From Camellia lanceoleosa (lineage: Eukaryota > Streptophyta > Magnoliopsida > Ericales > Theaceae), in assembly GCA_025200525.1 (NCBI GenBank), contig CM045768.1, forward strand, positions 46,037,022 to 46,101,021: DNA of 64,000 nucleotides, read 5' to 3'. Of the stretch, positions 1 to 10,829 are shown one piece after another (position 1 is the stretch's first letter; each line of letters starts with the position of its first letter). The notes beneath the pieces are model-generated. The model did not search any database and was not told where the DNA came from. It saw only the letters and a program-made list of their open reading frames with translations. Both the position numbers and the translations under genes were made by a program.

Positions 1-177
1 GTTTACATTGTTTCAAGTTCTGTTATCTCTTATTAGGACATGTTGAGGTTGACTCGTATTATGATTATGGTGAGATTGATTGATGGGATTGCTAGTATCA
101 TGATATTTGGTTGGAAATATAAAGTAAATTTTGTTTGTTTGTGTCATGATGTGGTATTATTAGTTGATTATGATTAA

Positions 178-822
178 AGGTAAGACAAATTACACTAATA
201 GTGTCTATAGTTTAGAGTTTGTGTCACTTTAATTTTTGACTTTTTAATTGTGACACATTTGACCATGAATTTTAAATTTTGTTTTAAATAAGGACAATTG
301 AACATATCATTGCTTAATTTCAAGGGTAAAATCGTCAATTTGATAAAATATAAATTAATTTGATAAAAATAAATGTCAAAAAAATATTTTAAAATTTTTA
401 AAAAATTATTTCTGTTTACCAAAAATAAAATTATGTAAAATTGATAAAAATTAATAAAAATTACATGATTAATTTTTAAAAATTAATTTTCCATGATCAT
501 CATCTAAATACATAATAAAAATTAATTTGGTAAAAAAATAAAAAAATATCTAAAAGATTTATCAATTTTATATAATTTTATCTTTAGTAACTAGAAATAA
601 TTTTTAAAAATTCAAAAATAATATTTTGATATTTATTTTTGTCAAATTAATTTATATTTTATCAAATTAACGATTTTACTCTTGAAAAATCTAATAATAT
701 CTACAATTGTCCTTATTTAGAATAAGATTCAAAATTCATGGTCAAATGTGTCACAATTGAAAAGTCAAGGACAAAAAATGACACAAGCCCCAAACTATAA
801 GGACCATTAGTATAATTCACCC
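178..822. mobile_element. Long-hairpin MITE, 645 bp
   Basis: The two halves are inverted copies of each other along almost their whole length. The left half, running inward from about 181, matches the reverse complement of the right half running inward from 822, including shared blocks such as TTGTGACACATTTGACCATG. The tip of the hairpin lies near 470-500, where TTAATTTTTAAAAATTAA occurs. TTAA flanks both ends (174-177 and 823-826) and is the probable target-site duplication. There is no coding capacity, so this is a non-autonomous foldback element. The superfamily cannot be assigned from the ends alone. Confidence 0.75.
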
Positions 823-826
823 TTAA

Positions 827-1366
827 AAATATGAGATTTGCAAAAGTTCTCGTCACTAATTTTATAAAGTCATTAATGTGTAGTTTTAGAGCACTTTGTT
901 AAGAGAGTTTAAAATAATTATACATTTTTTAATATGTTAATTTTTAATTTGTTTTTTTTTTTTTTTTTGGTTTTTATAGAAGTTAGTGATTAGTTTATTG
1001 GATTAAAATCTAAATTAGTTATTCAACATATATCTTAAGAATATATTTTAATAAAATAAGAATAATATAATATTTTCACCTTTAATAAAACATATACTAT
1101 TATCTTTTATAATTAAACATAATTTAGGGAGGCAAAAATGACTTAGACCCCTAGCTGGGGGTGCGGGGGTCTTCCCTGATTGGCCAGAATTTTTTTTTTT
1201 TTGGGATTTCGGCCAACTACACGCTGCCACGTCACTGGAGGTCGCGCTGGGGGTCGTCCGTACTGGGGTGTGTAGCATTGTTGATTTGACGTCTTGTTTG
1301 GTATTGTGAGCTGTCTGTTCTTGATTGATTGTGAATTTTGGAGAATGTAAATTAAGTGGTGTTTTA
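827..1366. other. AT-rich intergenic DNA with a GC-rich patch
   Basis: No gene is recognisable. The stretch is AT-rich with a poly-T run near 950-970. About 1127-1290 is abruptly GC-rich and could be the remnant of an older insertion. A short minus-strand ORF crosses the patch but has no family features and low-complexity content, so I do not call it as a gene. Confidence 0.5.
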
Positions 1367-1660
1367 AGAAGTTGGTAAAAAATTAATTTTTTGATTTTTT
1401 TAGTCTATTTTATTTTTTTATAAGTAAAAAATGTGAGAAGTGATATGACCTAAAATAGGTAAAAAGTTAAAAGCTGCCTTTTTTTTTGGCTTTCCAAAAG
1501 ACAAGAGAAGCTATTGGTTGGTGTTGGGTACCGAATATTTTGAGAAGTTGGTTAAAAGTTAATTTTTTAATTTTTTTATTATTTTGTTTTTTTTGGATAA
1601 AAAATATAAGAGATGATATGACTCAAAATGAATTAAAAACTAAAAGCCGACTTTTAACTA
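1367..1660 (+). repeat. Imperfect direct duplication of about 110 bp
   Basis: The block at about 1367-1480 (GAAGTTGGTAAAAAATTAAT, then T-rich DNA, then GATATGAC, ending near AAAAGCTGCC) recurs at about 1541-1655 (GAAGTTGGTTAAAAGTTAAT, then GATATGAC, ending near AAAAGCCGAC). The period is about 174 bp. Non-coding. It resembles two copies of a small element end rather than a satellite. Confidence 0.6.
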
Positions 1661-1684
1661 GGTTGTCAAAATAACCCACCCTTA

Positions 1685-1801
1685 GGCTTTGTTTGAGATA
1701 TACTATATAAATACATTTTTTTATTTTTTTAGATCATATTATCTCTATATTTTTTTATAAAAATAAAAAAATATATTTATTTAAATCATTTCAAATAAGC
1801 C
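1685..1801. mobile_element. Short MITE-like inverted repeat
   Basis: GGCTTTGTTTGAGATATACT at the left and TCATTTCAAATAAGCCC at the right are imperfect inverted repeats around an AT-rich core of about 85 bp. The GGCTTTGTTTGG-like terminus is typical of plant MITEs. I see no clean target-site duplication, so the exact ends are uncertain. Confidence 0.5.
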
Positions 1802-2491
1802 CTCGTGCTTTACGTGTCTTTTGAGAGAAAGGATAGAATCTATAATTTTATATTGAATTATTAAAGACTATAAAAGGTCACAAGAATTTGTGATTGGAAT
1901 AACCAAGCGTAGGTGTAATTCGGACGGTTTCAGTGGGATTAAGAAATTATTCAAGTTCAATTTAAATTGTGTTGAAATTTGTTCAAGCTCGTACAAATCC
2001 CGAATTATAATTTGAGATTGTCTGTTTAAACTTGACCCGAGTTAAACTGAAATTGTTCAAGTTGCCCAAATTATATATATATATTTTGTAACTACATTAT
2101 TAAATTATTAAAATTTGACTTTATTTATATTGTTTTTATATATATATAGAAAATCATTAACATAAATAATTTATGTAATATAAAAGAGATGTCACTATAA
2201 TAGTCTTTATAATTTAAGAGTAAAAATATAAAAAAAAAAAGAGTAAGATTTTATATTATTTGTATATATAATATATATTCAATATGATTTAATAATTTAA
2301 ATTACTTTAATATTATGTAATGGTTAATAATTTATATATATTTAATATTTTTATATATCTATATATGTATAATTCGCGTTTCGAGTTGCTTAAGTTGTTT
2401 GATATTTTTGCCTAAACTCATCTAAATTTAATTCAAGCTTTTGAATTTTTACCCAAGTCCATACTAAATTTAAAAATATCTTATTTAAGCC
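1802..2491. other. AT-rich intergenic DNA
   Basis: No coding, RNA-gene or clear mobile-element signal. Long A/T stretches with TA-rich runs around 2070-2150 and 2250-2360. Confidence 0.5.
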
Positions 2492-2494
2492 TTA

Positions 2495-2666
2495 GGGTTG
2501 GTTTGGAATGTACTAAAAAAGTGTATTTTTTGACTTATTGGTGAGTTTAGGTTGGGTTTGATATGATGTGTTAGAAAGGTGATGTGATTTAAATAAGATG
2601 ATGTGACTTAAATAAGATAGTGACTTTTTGACTTTTTAACTTATTTAAAACATGCCAAATCAAGCC
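2495..2666. mobile_element. Tourist-like MITE, 172 bp
   Basis: The left end GGGTTGGTTTGGAATG matches the reverse complement of the right end, GGCTTGATTTGGCATG, at 13 of 16 positions. It is flanked by TTA at 2492-2494 and 2667-2669, the trinucleotide target typical of PIF/Harbinger-derived Tourist elements. It sits about 300 bp upstream of the aminotransferase start codon and could contribute to that promoter. Confidence 0.7.
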
Positions 2667-2801
2667 TTAAAAAAATTCAAACTGAGTTTAACTTGCTCGG
2701 ATTGAACCCGTCTAAATTACACCTCTATAACCAATAATTTTTTTTGTAAATTCCCAAGAGAATAATTTCTGTCGTAGAAAGGCACAAAACGTAGCCAACT
2801 C

Positions 2802-2819
2802 AGATAAATAAAACACGTG
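2802..2819 (+). promoter_or_regulatory. Putative TATA-like box and G-box upstream of AGT2
   Basis: GATAAATAAA is followed directly by a CACGTG palindrome (2814-2819), about 155 bp upstream of the chosen start codon. CACGTG is the G-box bound by bHLH and bZIP factors and is common in photorespiration and stress promoters. No transcription start can be proved from sequence. Confidence 0.4.
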
Positions 2820-2868
2820 AGCAATGAACAGATGTCGTCTTCATCTTCTCTTTTTGAATATTCATCAT

Positions 2869-2872
<4 letters not shown>

Positions 2873-2901
<29 letters not shown>
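2873..2901 (+). repeat. CT microsatellite in the probable 5' UTR of AGT2
   Basis: An uninterrupted (CT)n tract lies about 75 bp upstream of the chosen start codon. CT-rich 5' leaders are frequent in plants. If translation began at the in-frame ATG at 2824, this tract would encode a Leu-Ser repeat, which is unlike any known N-terminus of this family. That is one reason for preferring the ATG at 2974. Confidence 0.7.
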
Positions 2902-2903
<2 letters not shown>

Positions 2904-2973
2904 TCGTCACCGTGATACACTTTCAGTTTCTCTTCTTCTCTGCGGCTGGGCAAATCCAAGGCAAACCGTGAAG

Positions 2974-5900
2974 ATGCAGAAGATTTTGGGAACAGCGAGT
3001 GCGAGGGCAGTATCGGGAAGAGAAGCAATGTTGAAGAGGCATGATCGTCTTCTTCAAAGCCTCTCAAATTCCAATCCAAGGCTAGCGCATTCATCAAGCA
3101 CGGCTCTTCCACTTGAGCAAAACAACGAATCCCTAATTCCCAAAATGCCCCAATTCGACTACACTCCCCCTCCTTACACCGGACCTCCTTCCTCCGAGAT
3201 CCTGAAGAAACGCCTCCGCTACCTCAGTCCCTCCTTCTTCCACTTATACACTCATCCCGTAAGTCGCCTCCCTGATCTTGCCACGTCATCACCGTCTCTC
3301 CTGAATCTGGTGACGTGTCAAAGATCGGATCGCACCTTTTGCACTACTTTCAAAACCTGTATTTGCTATCATTGTGTTTTTGTTTTGTTTTGTTTTGTTG
3401 ATTAATGAGTGGATTGGATTGGATTGGAAAATGCTGCTGAAGTTGTTGAATTATATAATAATAATTGTGTATGTATGTATGTATGTTGGATTGGACAGTT
3501 GAATTTGGTTGATGGAAAGATGCAGTACTTGTTTGACGAGAACGGGCGGCGATACCTGGACGCCTTCGGAGGAATTGCTACTGTATGTTGCGGCCACTGT
3601 CACCCTGATGTGGTGGAAGCCATTGTTAACCAAACAAACCGATTGCAGCACTCCACCATCCTCTATTTAAATGCTGCCGTTGCCGAATTTGCCGAGGCAT
3701 TAGCATCCAAGATGCCTGGTGATCTCAAGGTTTACTCTTGTTTGTTTGTTTGTCTTTTCGTGTTGGTATTAATTTGAATTCTGAATTATTTTCCATTTTG
3801 TTTTAGGTTGTTTTCTTTACGAATTCTGGGACTGAAGCCAATGAGCTGGCTTTGATGATGGCTCGGTTGTATTCGGGCAGCCATGATATTGTTTCCATTA
3901 GGAATGGTTATCATGGGAATGCAGCCGCCACAATGGGTGCTACTGCTCAATGTAACTATAAATTTAATGTTGTACAGGTATATTTCTCAAAAATGGGACA
4001 AAGATCTGTGTACTTTCTTTGATTTGACATTTTTTTATTGCTTAATTGGAATTGTCAGCCATATAATTCATGGACTACTTCTGTATATCATAATTTCATA
4101 AACATGAATGAAGTAGTGGTGAAGTGGACAAATGGTTATCTGTGTGTTTAGTTTTATTATTATGCCTTGTATGGTATTATTTTCAAAATTTTCATTCGAA
4201 AAGTTTAAAAGCACCTGTAGTTTTCATATCATTTTCATTTTTACACGAAAATAGTTTTTGAAAATTTAGAAAACAATTATAAGTGTACTCTCTCCAGCTT
4301 TTTACCAATTACTCAGTCTCATGATTTTGATTCATGTATACCCAACAACTTGATGTTTGTGTAAAAAAGGTTGGCAGAAGGATGAATGCCTTTTTTTCTG
4401 TTACTTTATTTGTTTGTTTGTTTGTTGTTTTGTTTTTTATTTCCACCCAACTTGTTGTATTCTTAAGAATATCATTGTTGCATAATGGTTCTGAGACTAT
4501 CTTGGTGTGGCTTGAATCCCCACTTCCAGCTTAAAGATTAGCTCAACACTGGTTTGGTTAAGTGAATGGACAATTACTAGGCCCTGATGTTTTACAATTG
4601 CAATGATGTATCCCTCCTTATATGCAAATTAGTTTTCTATCACTGTACCAAATTGCTCCCTAATATTTCACAAACCAAGTGCCATAGCCCTTAAACTTAT
4701 AGAAAACAAGAATTTCTATTAACAGACCCATTGAGCAAACAATGCTATTTTTCTTATGTCTTCTCATTCTTTTATGTTATGTCAATGCTCCACAGACTGG
4801 AATTCACCATGCCCTGAACCCAGATCAATACAGAGGTGTCTTTGGGTCAGATGGATCAAAATATGCGAAAGATGTTGAAGATCTCATTGCTTATGGAACT
4901 TGTGGTCGTGTTGGAGGCTTTATTGCTGAAGCTATACAGGTGCCTTGTCAATTACATACAAACAATGCATAACACAAATGGACATATGTGTTTATGTATG
5001 GATTTGTTATATTGTTTGTAGTTTGGATTCTAATGAAGTGAACCATTCTTTTGTTCATGTCTAAGTGGAAGTTAAATGGTTGACAGGGAGTGGGTGGAAT
5101 TTTAGAGTTGGCCCCTGGTTACTTGCCATCTGTGTATAGCAGCATTAGAAAGGCTGGAGGACTTTGTATTGCTGATGAGGTCCAGTCAGGTTTTGGTCGC
5201 ACAGGTAGCCACTTTTGGGGATTTGAGGCCCACGGTGTTGTGCCTGATATTGTGACCATGGCTAAGGTAGATTCTCTTATGCTCTGCTTGGTTCGTTGGA
5301 ATGAGGTGGAAGGGAATGATCATGATGTTCATTCTCACATTTGATTCACTAAAAAGATGACGAAAAATGTGTTACAAATGGTTATAGTCATATCCATAAG
5401 GAGGCTAAGGAATGGCCATTCCATTCCAGTGAATCAAAACTACATTAGTCTCTTATCTTTCTAGCCCAATTATTACCTTGAACTTCTGGAAAAGCTTTCT
5501 TGCGTGGTTGTTTGGTTTGCATATCATTTATGAATATTTGTGAATTCTTTATGAAGCACATCTTGTGATTGACAAATAATTTGAAAGAAGAAAAAGAATA
5601 GCCTATCTTTGGTGAAGCTTGCTGGGATTTGGCTTTAGAATATCATTCAAATTTGGCATTCAATGGACATTTAAAAAAAAATATATCCTCATTGCTCTAC
5701 TTCCAGGCCGGCTACATTCAAAATGGGCTCAAACATTCAATGAATGAAATATAGACTGAATCCACTCTTAGGCAAGAGTAAAATAAACTTATATTTTACT
5801 TTTTAAATTTTCAAATTATTATATCTAATATTATGAGAAGACATCTGAGGGGCACCATGTGACTGCCACAAACAATTCTATTTTTTTGTATGCTCGACCT

Positions 5901-6823
5901 ACTTTTTTAGCTTTTCAAGTTTTGAGTTCCCCCCCCCCCCCCATGATTTCTCAGGGCATTGGAAATGGCCTTCCCCTTGGTGCGGTGGTAACTACTCCTG
6001 AGATTGCAAAGGTGTTGACTTATCGTTGCTATTTTAATACCTTCGGAGGGAATCCTGTGAGTACTGCCGGTGGGCTAGCTGTTCTGAGAGTACTTGAGAA
6101 AGAAAAGCTTCAAGAGAATGCATTCGCTGTGGGATCATATCTGAAAGAGCGTCTGACATCCCTTAAAGAAAAGCATGAAAGTATGTTCCCTCGCTTTCTG
6201 ATGTTACGGAATCTGAACTATTCATCTCAAATGAAGTTCATGGTCGATATGGGTTTGAACCTTTTTTATGCCATATACAAATATAGACACTATGTGTCTC
6301 AAAAAAAGAATAAAATAAAAAATCAAACAAATACTATCAAAATATCTAAAGGTAGCTTTTGACTGGTATGACTCATCTTTACTTGTTTCTGCAGTTATTG
6401 GGGATGTCAGGGGACGAGGTTTGATGCTAGGGATTGAACTTGTAACTGATCGTGAGTTAAAAACTCCAGCCAAGGCTGAAACTGTGCATATAATGGAACA
6501 GATGAAAGGTCTGTGTGTGTGTGTGTGTGTGAGAAAATTATAATTTCTAATTAATAGACAGTCTTTTTGTCTCTGTATATTGTGACTGACATTTTTAATT
6601 GTTGTTTAAGAAATGGGAGTGCTGATAGGGAAAGGCGGGTTTCATGGGAATGTGTTCAGGATTACTCCCCCCCTCTGCTTCACCAAAGAAGATGCTGGTA
6701 TGTCTCCTCCTCCTCCTCCTCTTCCTGCTCTTCCTGATTTAATGATCCTTCTGATTTGCCCATTTTGTACTACTTGTAGATTTTCTTGTGGGTGTGATGG
6801 ACTATGCAATGTTGAAGCTGTGA
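2974..6823 (+). CDS. AGT2: Alanine:glyoxylate aminotransferase 2 homologue (class III PLP enzyme), nine exons
   Basis: Exons: 2974-3258, 3499-3729, 3807-3977, 4796-4939, 5087-5266, 5955-6180, 6395-6508, 6611-6697 and 6780-6823. All introns are GT-AG, and the frame closes to 493 aa, close to the ~476 aa I recall for the Arabidopsis relatives. The enzyme converts glyoxylate plus L-alanine to glycine plus pyruvate. Residues 1 to about 45 are rich in Arg and Ser with few acidic residues, as in a mitochondrial presequence. The PLP fold is complete: SGTEAN (179-184, phosphate loop), YHG (207-209, ring stacking), [13 protein letters not shown] with Asp307 (pyridine nitrogen), Schiff-base Lys337 as the last codon of exon 5, and FNTFGG with Thr366. 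Start choice: the ATG at 2974 opens the presequence, whereas the in-frame ATG at 2824 would translate the CT repeat. Members of this family also include beta-alanine/BAIBA aminotransferases (PYD4), so the exact substrate is inferred. No lesion seen. Confidence 0.93.
5929..5942 (+). repeat. Run of 14 C in AGT2 intron 5, next to the acceptor
   Basis: A homopolymeric C14 tract ends 12 nt upstream of the AG acceptor of exon 6, where a mixed U-rich pyrimidine tract is normal. Such runs are unstable in replication and in sequencing, so the exact length is uncertain. The downstream exon stays in frame. Confidence 0.8.
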
Positions 6824-6946
6824 GGTGTATGTGGTAAATTGGATGACGATGTCTGTTTGATCATCAGCAACTTGATACGATAAATATGTGCTGGAGACTG
6901 GAAGGGGGTAATTCATAATATATTTATGCAGTTTAGTTATATCAGA

Positions 6947-6952
6947 AATAAA
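6947..6952 (+). promoter_or_regulatory. Putative polyadenylation signal of AGT2
   Basis: AATAAA lies about 125 bp after the stop codon in a T-rich context, a suitable distance for a plant 3' UTR. Plant near-upstream elements are degenerate, so this is only a candidate. Confidence 0.45.
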
Positions 6953-7992
6953 ATGTTGTTGTCTAGCAAGGAGAAGATGAGACACCACCTCGTTGTTTCT
7001 CTCTCTCTTCTTTGTCTTGGATTAAGAACTTATATAAAAAAAAATGATATTTTCAGATCAGCAATCTGCTCAACTATTTGGCAATATATAAATTTTGCTT
7101 GTGATCAAATTCATAACGCAGCAGAGCTGTTAATTTGTTGGGTTTTGGTGTGTACACTGAATGTGTTAGTTGCTTTGCCATACTTTGTATGCATAAAATA
7201 CACTACGTGTGCTATGAAAATCAATTGGTTGATCAAAAATTATTTAGATGAGGAGAAAAGGAAAGCCGAATGAGTTATTAAAGATTGAAATATAAAATTT
7301 AAAAAAAGTGTGGAAGTTGCAGGGCAATTTAGGAATAAAACAGTTGTGAAAGAAAAGTTTATAGATGGAAAAGGTTTATGGCACTATGTTTGCGATGGTT
7401 CGGCACAACGCGGTTCTTCCGAGCCTTGTGTGGGAGAGGGAAAGACTTGCAGGGACTCCCAGCCTGAACCCCACCCAACCTCTTCTTTAGCAACTTCACC
7501 ATCTTTGCTGACCACCGACCTTTTGCAAAGTAGTTTGACATCAAAGTGAGTGTATAAGAAAAAATGGATTCAGGGCATCAAAGCATCCAAGAAATGCAAC
7601 CTTCATTGTAATGAATATTGAAATTAATTGTGAACCAAAAATGCAAGCCATGAATTTTTTTTTTTGAAAATATCTCGCTTAAGTAAATTATTTTTATAAT
7701 TGCTATCTTTTTCAATATGGGTAAAATTAAAATGTTTATTTGTATATGTTTAAAACTTCTTTTTGCTTTTTATATGTCAGTATAAATTTGATATTACAAT
7801 TTATGCTTTTTATTTAAAAATTTTATTAGTATATATATTTTCGCCCCATCTATGTGAAAATGTGAAAATTCTGAGTCTGACCCTGACAGAATAGTAACTT
7901 GAGCAGTAGAAAACAACTAAAAATGCAACTCCTTTTTTTTTTTTCTTTTTTCTATTGCTACACATTATATATCAAAGGTTGAGCTTCTCTCA
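6953..7992. other. Intergenic region downstream of AGT2
   Basis: No recognisable gene. An 80-codon plus-strand frame at 7310-7549 lies in a slightly GC-richer patch but shows no known motif and no splice context, so I treat it as chance or a transposon scrap. The rest is AT-rich with poly-T runs near 7650 and 7930. Confidence 0.5.
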
Positions 7993-8364
7993 TGTTAGTC
8001 ATCTCAACCTAAGAGAGCGATTAAGCTTGGTAAGTCCATTTTGGTAATCCAAACCGTTCACTTTTTAAGACTTGTTAAATAGAATATTCATATGAAAAAT
8101 CAAAATGATCAGATATCAGCAATTATATATTTGAATTAAATTTGTATTACAAAAAATGGATAGTTATTCCTAAAATTATATTTGTCGTTTATTTTTTTAA
8201 AGCAAATATGATTCAAGCATACAACTACTGATATTCAATCATCTTATTTTTCATATGAATATTTTACTCAACGAATCCTAAAAAGTGAATGGCTCAACAC
8301 CGAAATCGGTCAAACAATGAACCTACCAAACCTAAACGCTCTCTAAAATTGAAATGACAACTTA
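7993..8364. mobile_element. Foldback element related to the pair at 58.8-60.3 kb
   Basis: Left-arm text (GAGAGCGATTAAGCTTGGTA, then CCGTTCACTTTTTA, then ATATTCATATGAAAAAT) reappears in reverse complement in the right arm (ATTTTTCATATGAATATT, AAAAAGTGAA, TACCAAACCTAAACGCTCTC). The loop is about 100 bp. The arm core, with the order CCGTTCA, then GAAAAATCA, then GATCAGATATC, parallels the arms of the two foldback elements near 59 and 60 kb, indicating a diverged member of one family. Ends are approximate because no target duplication is clear. Confidence 0.65.
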
Positions 8365-8686
8365 ATAAAAGCCAAACTCATATCATAAGGAGCTAGTTCT
8401 TAAATATTAGTAGGGGAATGAGGCAACACAATGAGTATCAAATTCTTATTCATAAGATTTGAATCAGCAAATTTACACCATAAAGTGGTGTTACACAACT
8501 ATTAAGTCAAAAGATCTCACTTCCAATGCAAGTGTCATTGAAGCTACTAAAATTAGGCATTGTTATATCTGGTTAGGCATTCTGCCATATATATATTGTT
8601 TAGTAAGCCATTTGAGGGTAGAGTTGTAACTCGGTGGGTTTAAAGATTGTCATGTCTAAGCAGTTAGTACATTCTCCGACATTTTT
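8365..8686. other. Intergenic flank of the Copia element
   Basis: No gene or repeat recognised. It ends in a T-run (8682-8686) that serves as the left TTTTT target copy of the adjacent Copia element. Confidence 0.45.
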
Positions 8687-10172
8687 TGTTACACAGAAAG
8701 GCAACCCAAGAGGGGGGTAAATTGGGTTATTAAAAATTTGATCAGAAAATAGATTTCAAATGACTAAGGATTAAATGCAGATGATAGTCAATGAATACAC
8801 AGAAAATAAAAGAGAAAGAAGGAAGAACACAACACAATGATTTATAATGGTTCGGCTCACCAGCCTACGTTCACTCCTCGAGAAACCTTTTTGAGAATTT
8901 CTTCACCATGAATCTGATAAATGCACCATCAAGCTTCACCTAGCTTGCGGATTTTTACAAGGACTTATTTCAATCTGTTGAGAACCTCCCAACTAAATGC
9001 CTCCCTTTACAAGTGTTTCACTCAGAAAATAAGGAACAGTAATAAGAGGTATAACTGTCATCTTTTACAAATATTCTCTCTCAAAAGATGGATATGAAAG
9101 TGTAAGCTTACAAATAGTTTAAGACTCACTCAGATGTGAAAATGGAAGTACAATGAAGTATATTAAAAGCTCTTGATTGCTCTCGAATGTTCTAGGTTTG
9201 TTGTATTGAAGAAGTGTGTAATACGAACAAGGAGAGCTTATTCTTTATAGCAATAATGGCTTCTAGCTGTTGGAGAGAGGTAGAGACATATATTCTAGCC
9301 GTTGAAGCAAATCATGGAAAATATCTTCCAACCGTGTTTGATCAGAGTATAGAGAAGGCAGACTGTAGACAAGTCTTGGAAAGAGAAGGATCATTAAATG
9401 CATAAGCTTTTCATTTAATGCTCTCCTTCATAGGTCAACTTCTTGGAGAGGATATGGTGCCAAATCTACTCAGGGGTCAGAAAAGATGACATATTCTGCA
9501 CATGGATCAGAAAAAGTGGTTGAGAAATGATCTGTGTCAATTTAGATCTGATTTGGCAGGTGGGACTTTTTAAACTCAGATTTACAGGTGTCGACCCCTG
9601 TAGATTGGGTGTCGACCCTTTGTTTTCTTCTCTTCTCTGAGTTGAGTTCCAGGTGTTCCTGGTGTTGACCCTTATTATTCTTGGTGTCAACCCTTGCTGC
9701 TGGATTGCATTTTGAAATTTAGTGTTGACCCTTGTTATTCTTGGTGTTGACCCTTGTTATTAGATTGCACACTGAAATTTAGTGTCGACCCTTGCTGTCT
9801 TGGCGTTGACCTTATTGTTGGATTGCATACTGAAATTTAGTGTCGACCTATGATGTCTTGGTGTCGACCCGTGCTTCTGGAACACTTAGACATTTTGAGC
9901 TTCACTCTAGTGTCGACCCTTGTTGTTTTGGTGTCAACCCTTAGACCTGTTTCAAGCATAAATAGAATTTTGCAAACAAGTGCTAATATCATGTTTTGAG
10001 GGGTTAAAAACCATTGAAAAACAACACTCTAGAATCATAAATCTTCTAGAAACATTAAAGCACAATTTGTATACTACTATTTTGAAAACATGAATAATAA
10101 AATGAATTTTAATTATTTGTCAATAATCAAAATCAATAAGAATTTTAAAATTGAATAACCTTGGGGCTAACA
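8687..10172 (-). repeat. 3' LTR of the Copia element (1486 bp)
   Basis: Bounded on the plus strand by TGTTACAC at the left and GGGGCTAACA at the right. The plus-strand sequence just right of it (ATCTCCCATTTTTTTTTT) reads in reverse as the polypurine tract that primes second-strand synthesis. The inner portion, from about 8930, matches 19548-20681 in the same orientation, while the outer ~240 bp have no counterpart there. Confidence 0.85.
9587..9945. repeat. Array of GTGTCGACCCTTG motifs inside the LTR
   Basis: About a dozen near-copies of GTGTCGACCCTTG, with variants such as GTGTTGACCC and GTGTCAACCC, are spaced roughly 20-60 bp apart. Most variants differ from the core by C/T or G/A changes, as expected from deamination of methylated cytosine at the CpG of GTCGAC. 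The same motif is in the other LTR (20205-20460) and in the post-pol region (12428-12755). Function unknown; candidates are an enhancer array or a simple expansion. Confidence 0.7.
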
Positions 10173-10829
10173 ATCTCCCATTTTTTTTTTATGATGACAA
10201 ATATTTAAAGTTTTCAAAGTATAAGTTTCAAAAGAAAGGCATTAAGAAGTGTTTTTCAAGGAGTTCTATAAATAAAGGATTTGAAAAATGAGATGAAAAA
10301 CTATCAAGACAATAAAACAACTTGATATAGAGCAAGTTCCCCCTATCAATATGCACTAAAGTAATCATTAGTAAAATCAATTTCTTCAATTTATTTTCAT
10401 TGAATGAAATCACAAGTACTTTAAAGCAAAAAATGATTTCCATAACTGTGTGTGTTGTTGATAGATATTCATAACCAATCACAACCAACACTAAAGAACC
10501 AATATTAACATGTTTCATATCATTCAAGAAGAATTCATCAAGATTCATATATATAAACAAGTTTTCATAATGTATATCAACATGTTTCATATCATTCAAG
10601 GAGAATTCATCAAGATTCATATGTATAAAGAAGTTTTCATAATGTATCTAAATTGCCAAGACATATACTTCATTTACTTCCCAATTTGTGTTTCCCAAAA
10701 GTTTGTACCCAAAAAGTGTTTTTACCAAGACATTGACATCCATATACATCTATCATCCAACTAACCAACTACAATTAGAGCCAACTACAACAATTTCTCC
10801 CTATTTATCATCAACAAAAATAGAGGGTC
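10173..10829. other. Copia post-pol spacer
   Basis: Non-coding internal DNA between the degraded post-pol ORF and the polypurine tract. It contains a clean 72-bp tandem duplication (10510-10581 and 10582-10653, each beginning ATGTTTCATATCATTCAA) that differs at only a few positions, so the duplication is recent relative to the element. Confidence 0.6.

Noticed and set aside
2824..2973. In-frame upstream ATG extending AGT2 by 50 codons
   Set aside because: The extension would translate a CT microsatellite into a Leu-Ser repeat. The ATG at 2974 opens a normal mitochondrial-type presequence.
7310..7549. 80-codon plus-strand ORF downstream of AGT2
   Set aside because: No known motif, no splice or promoter context, and an overlapping minus-strand frame of similar length. 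Treated as chance.
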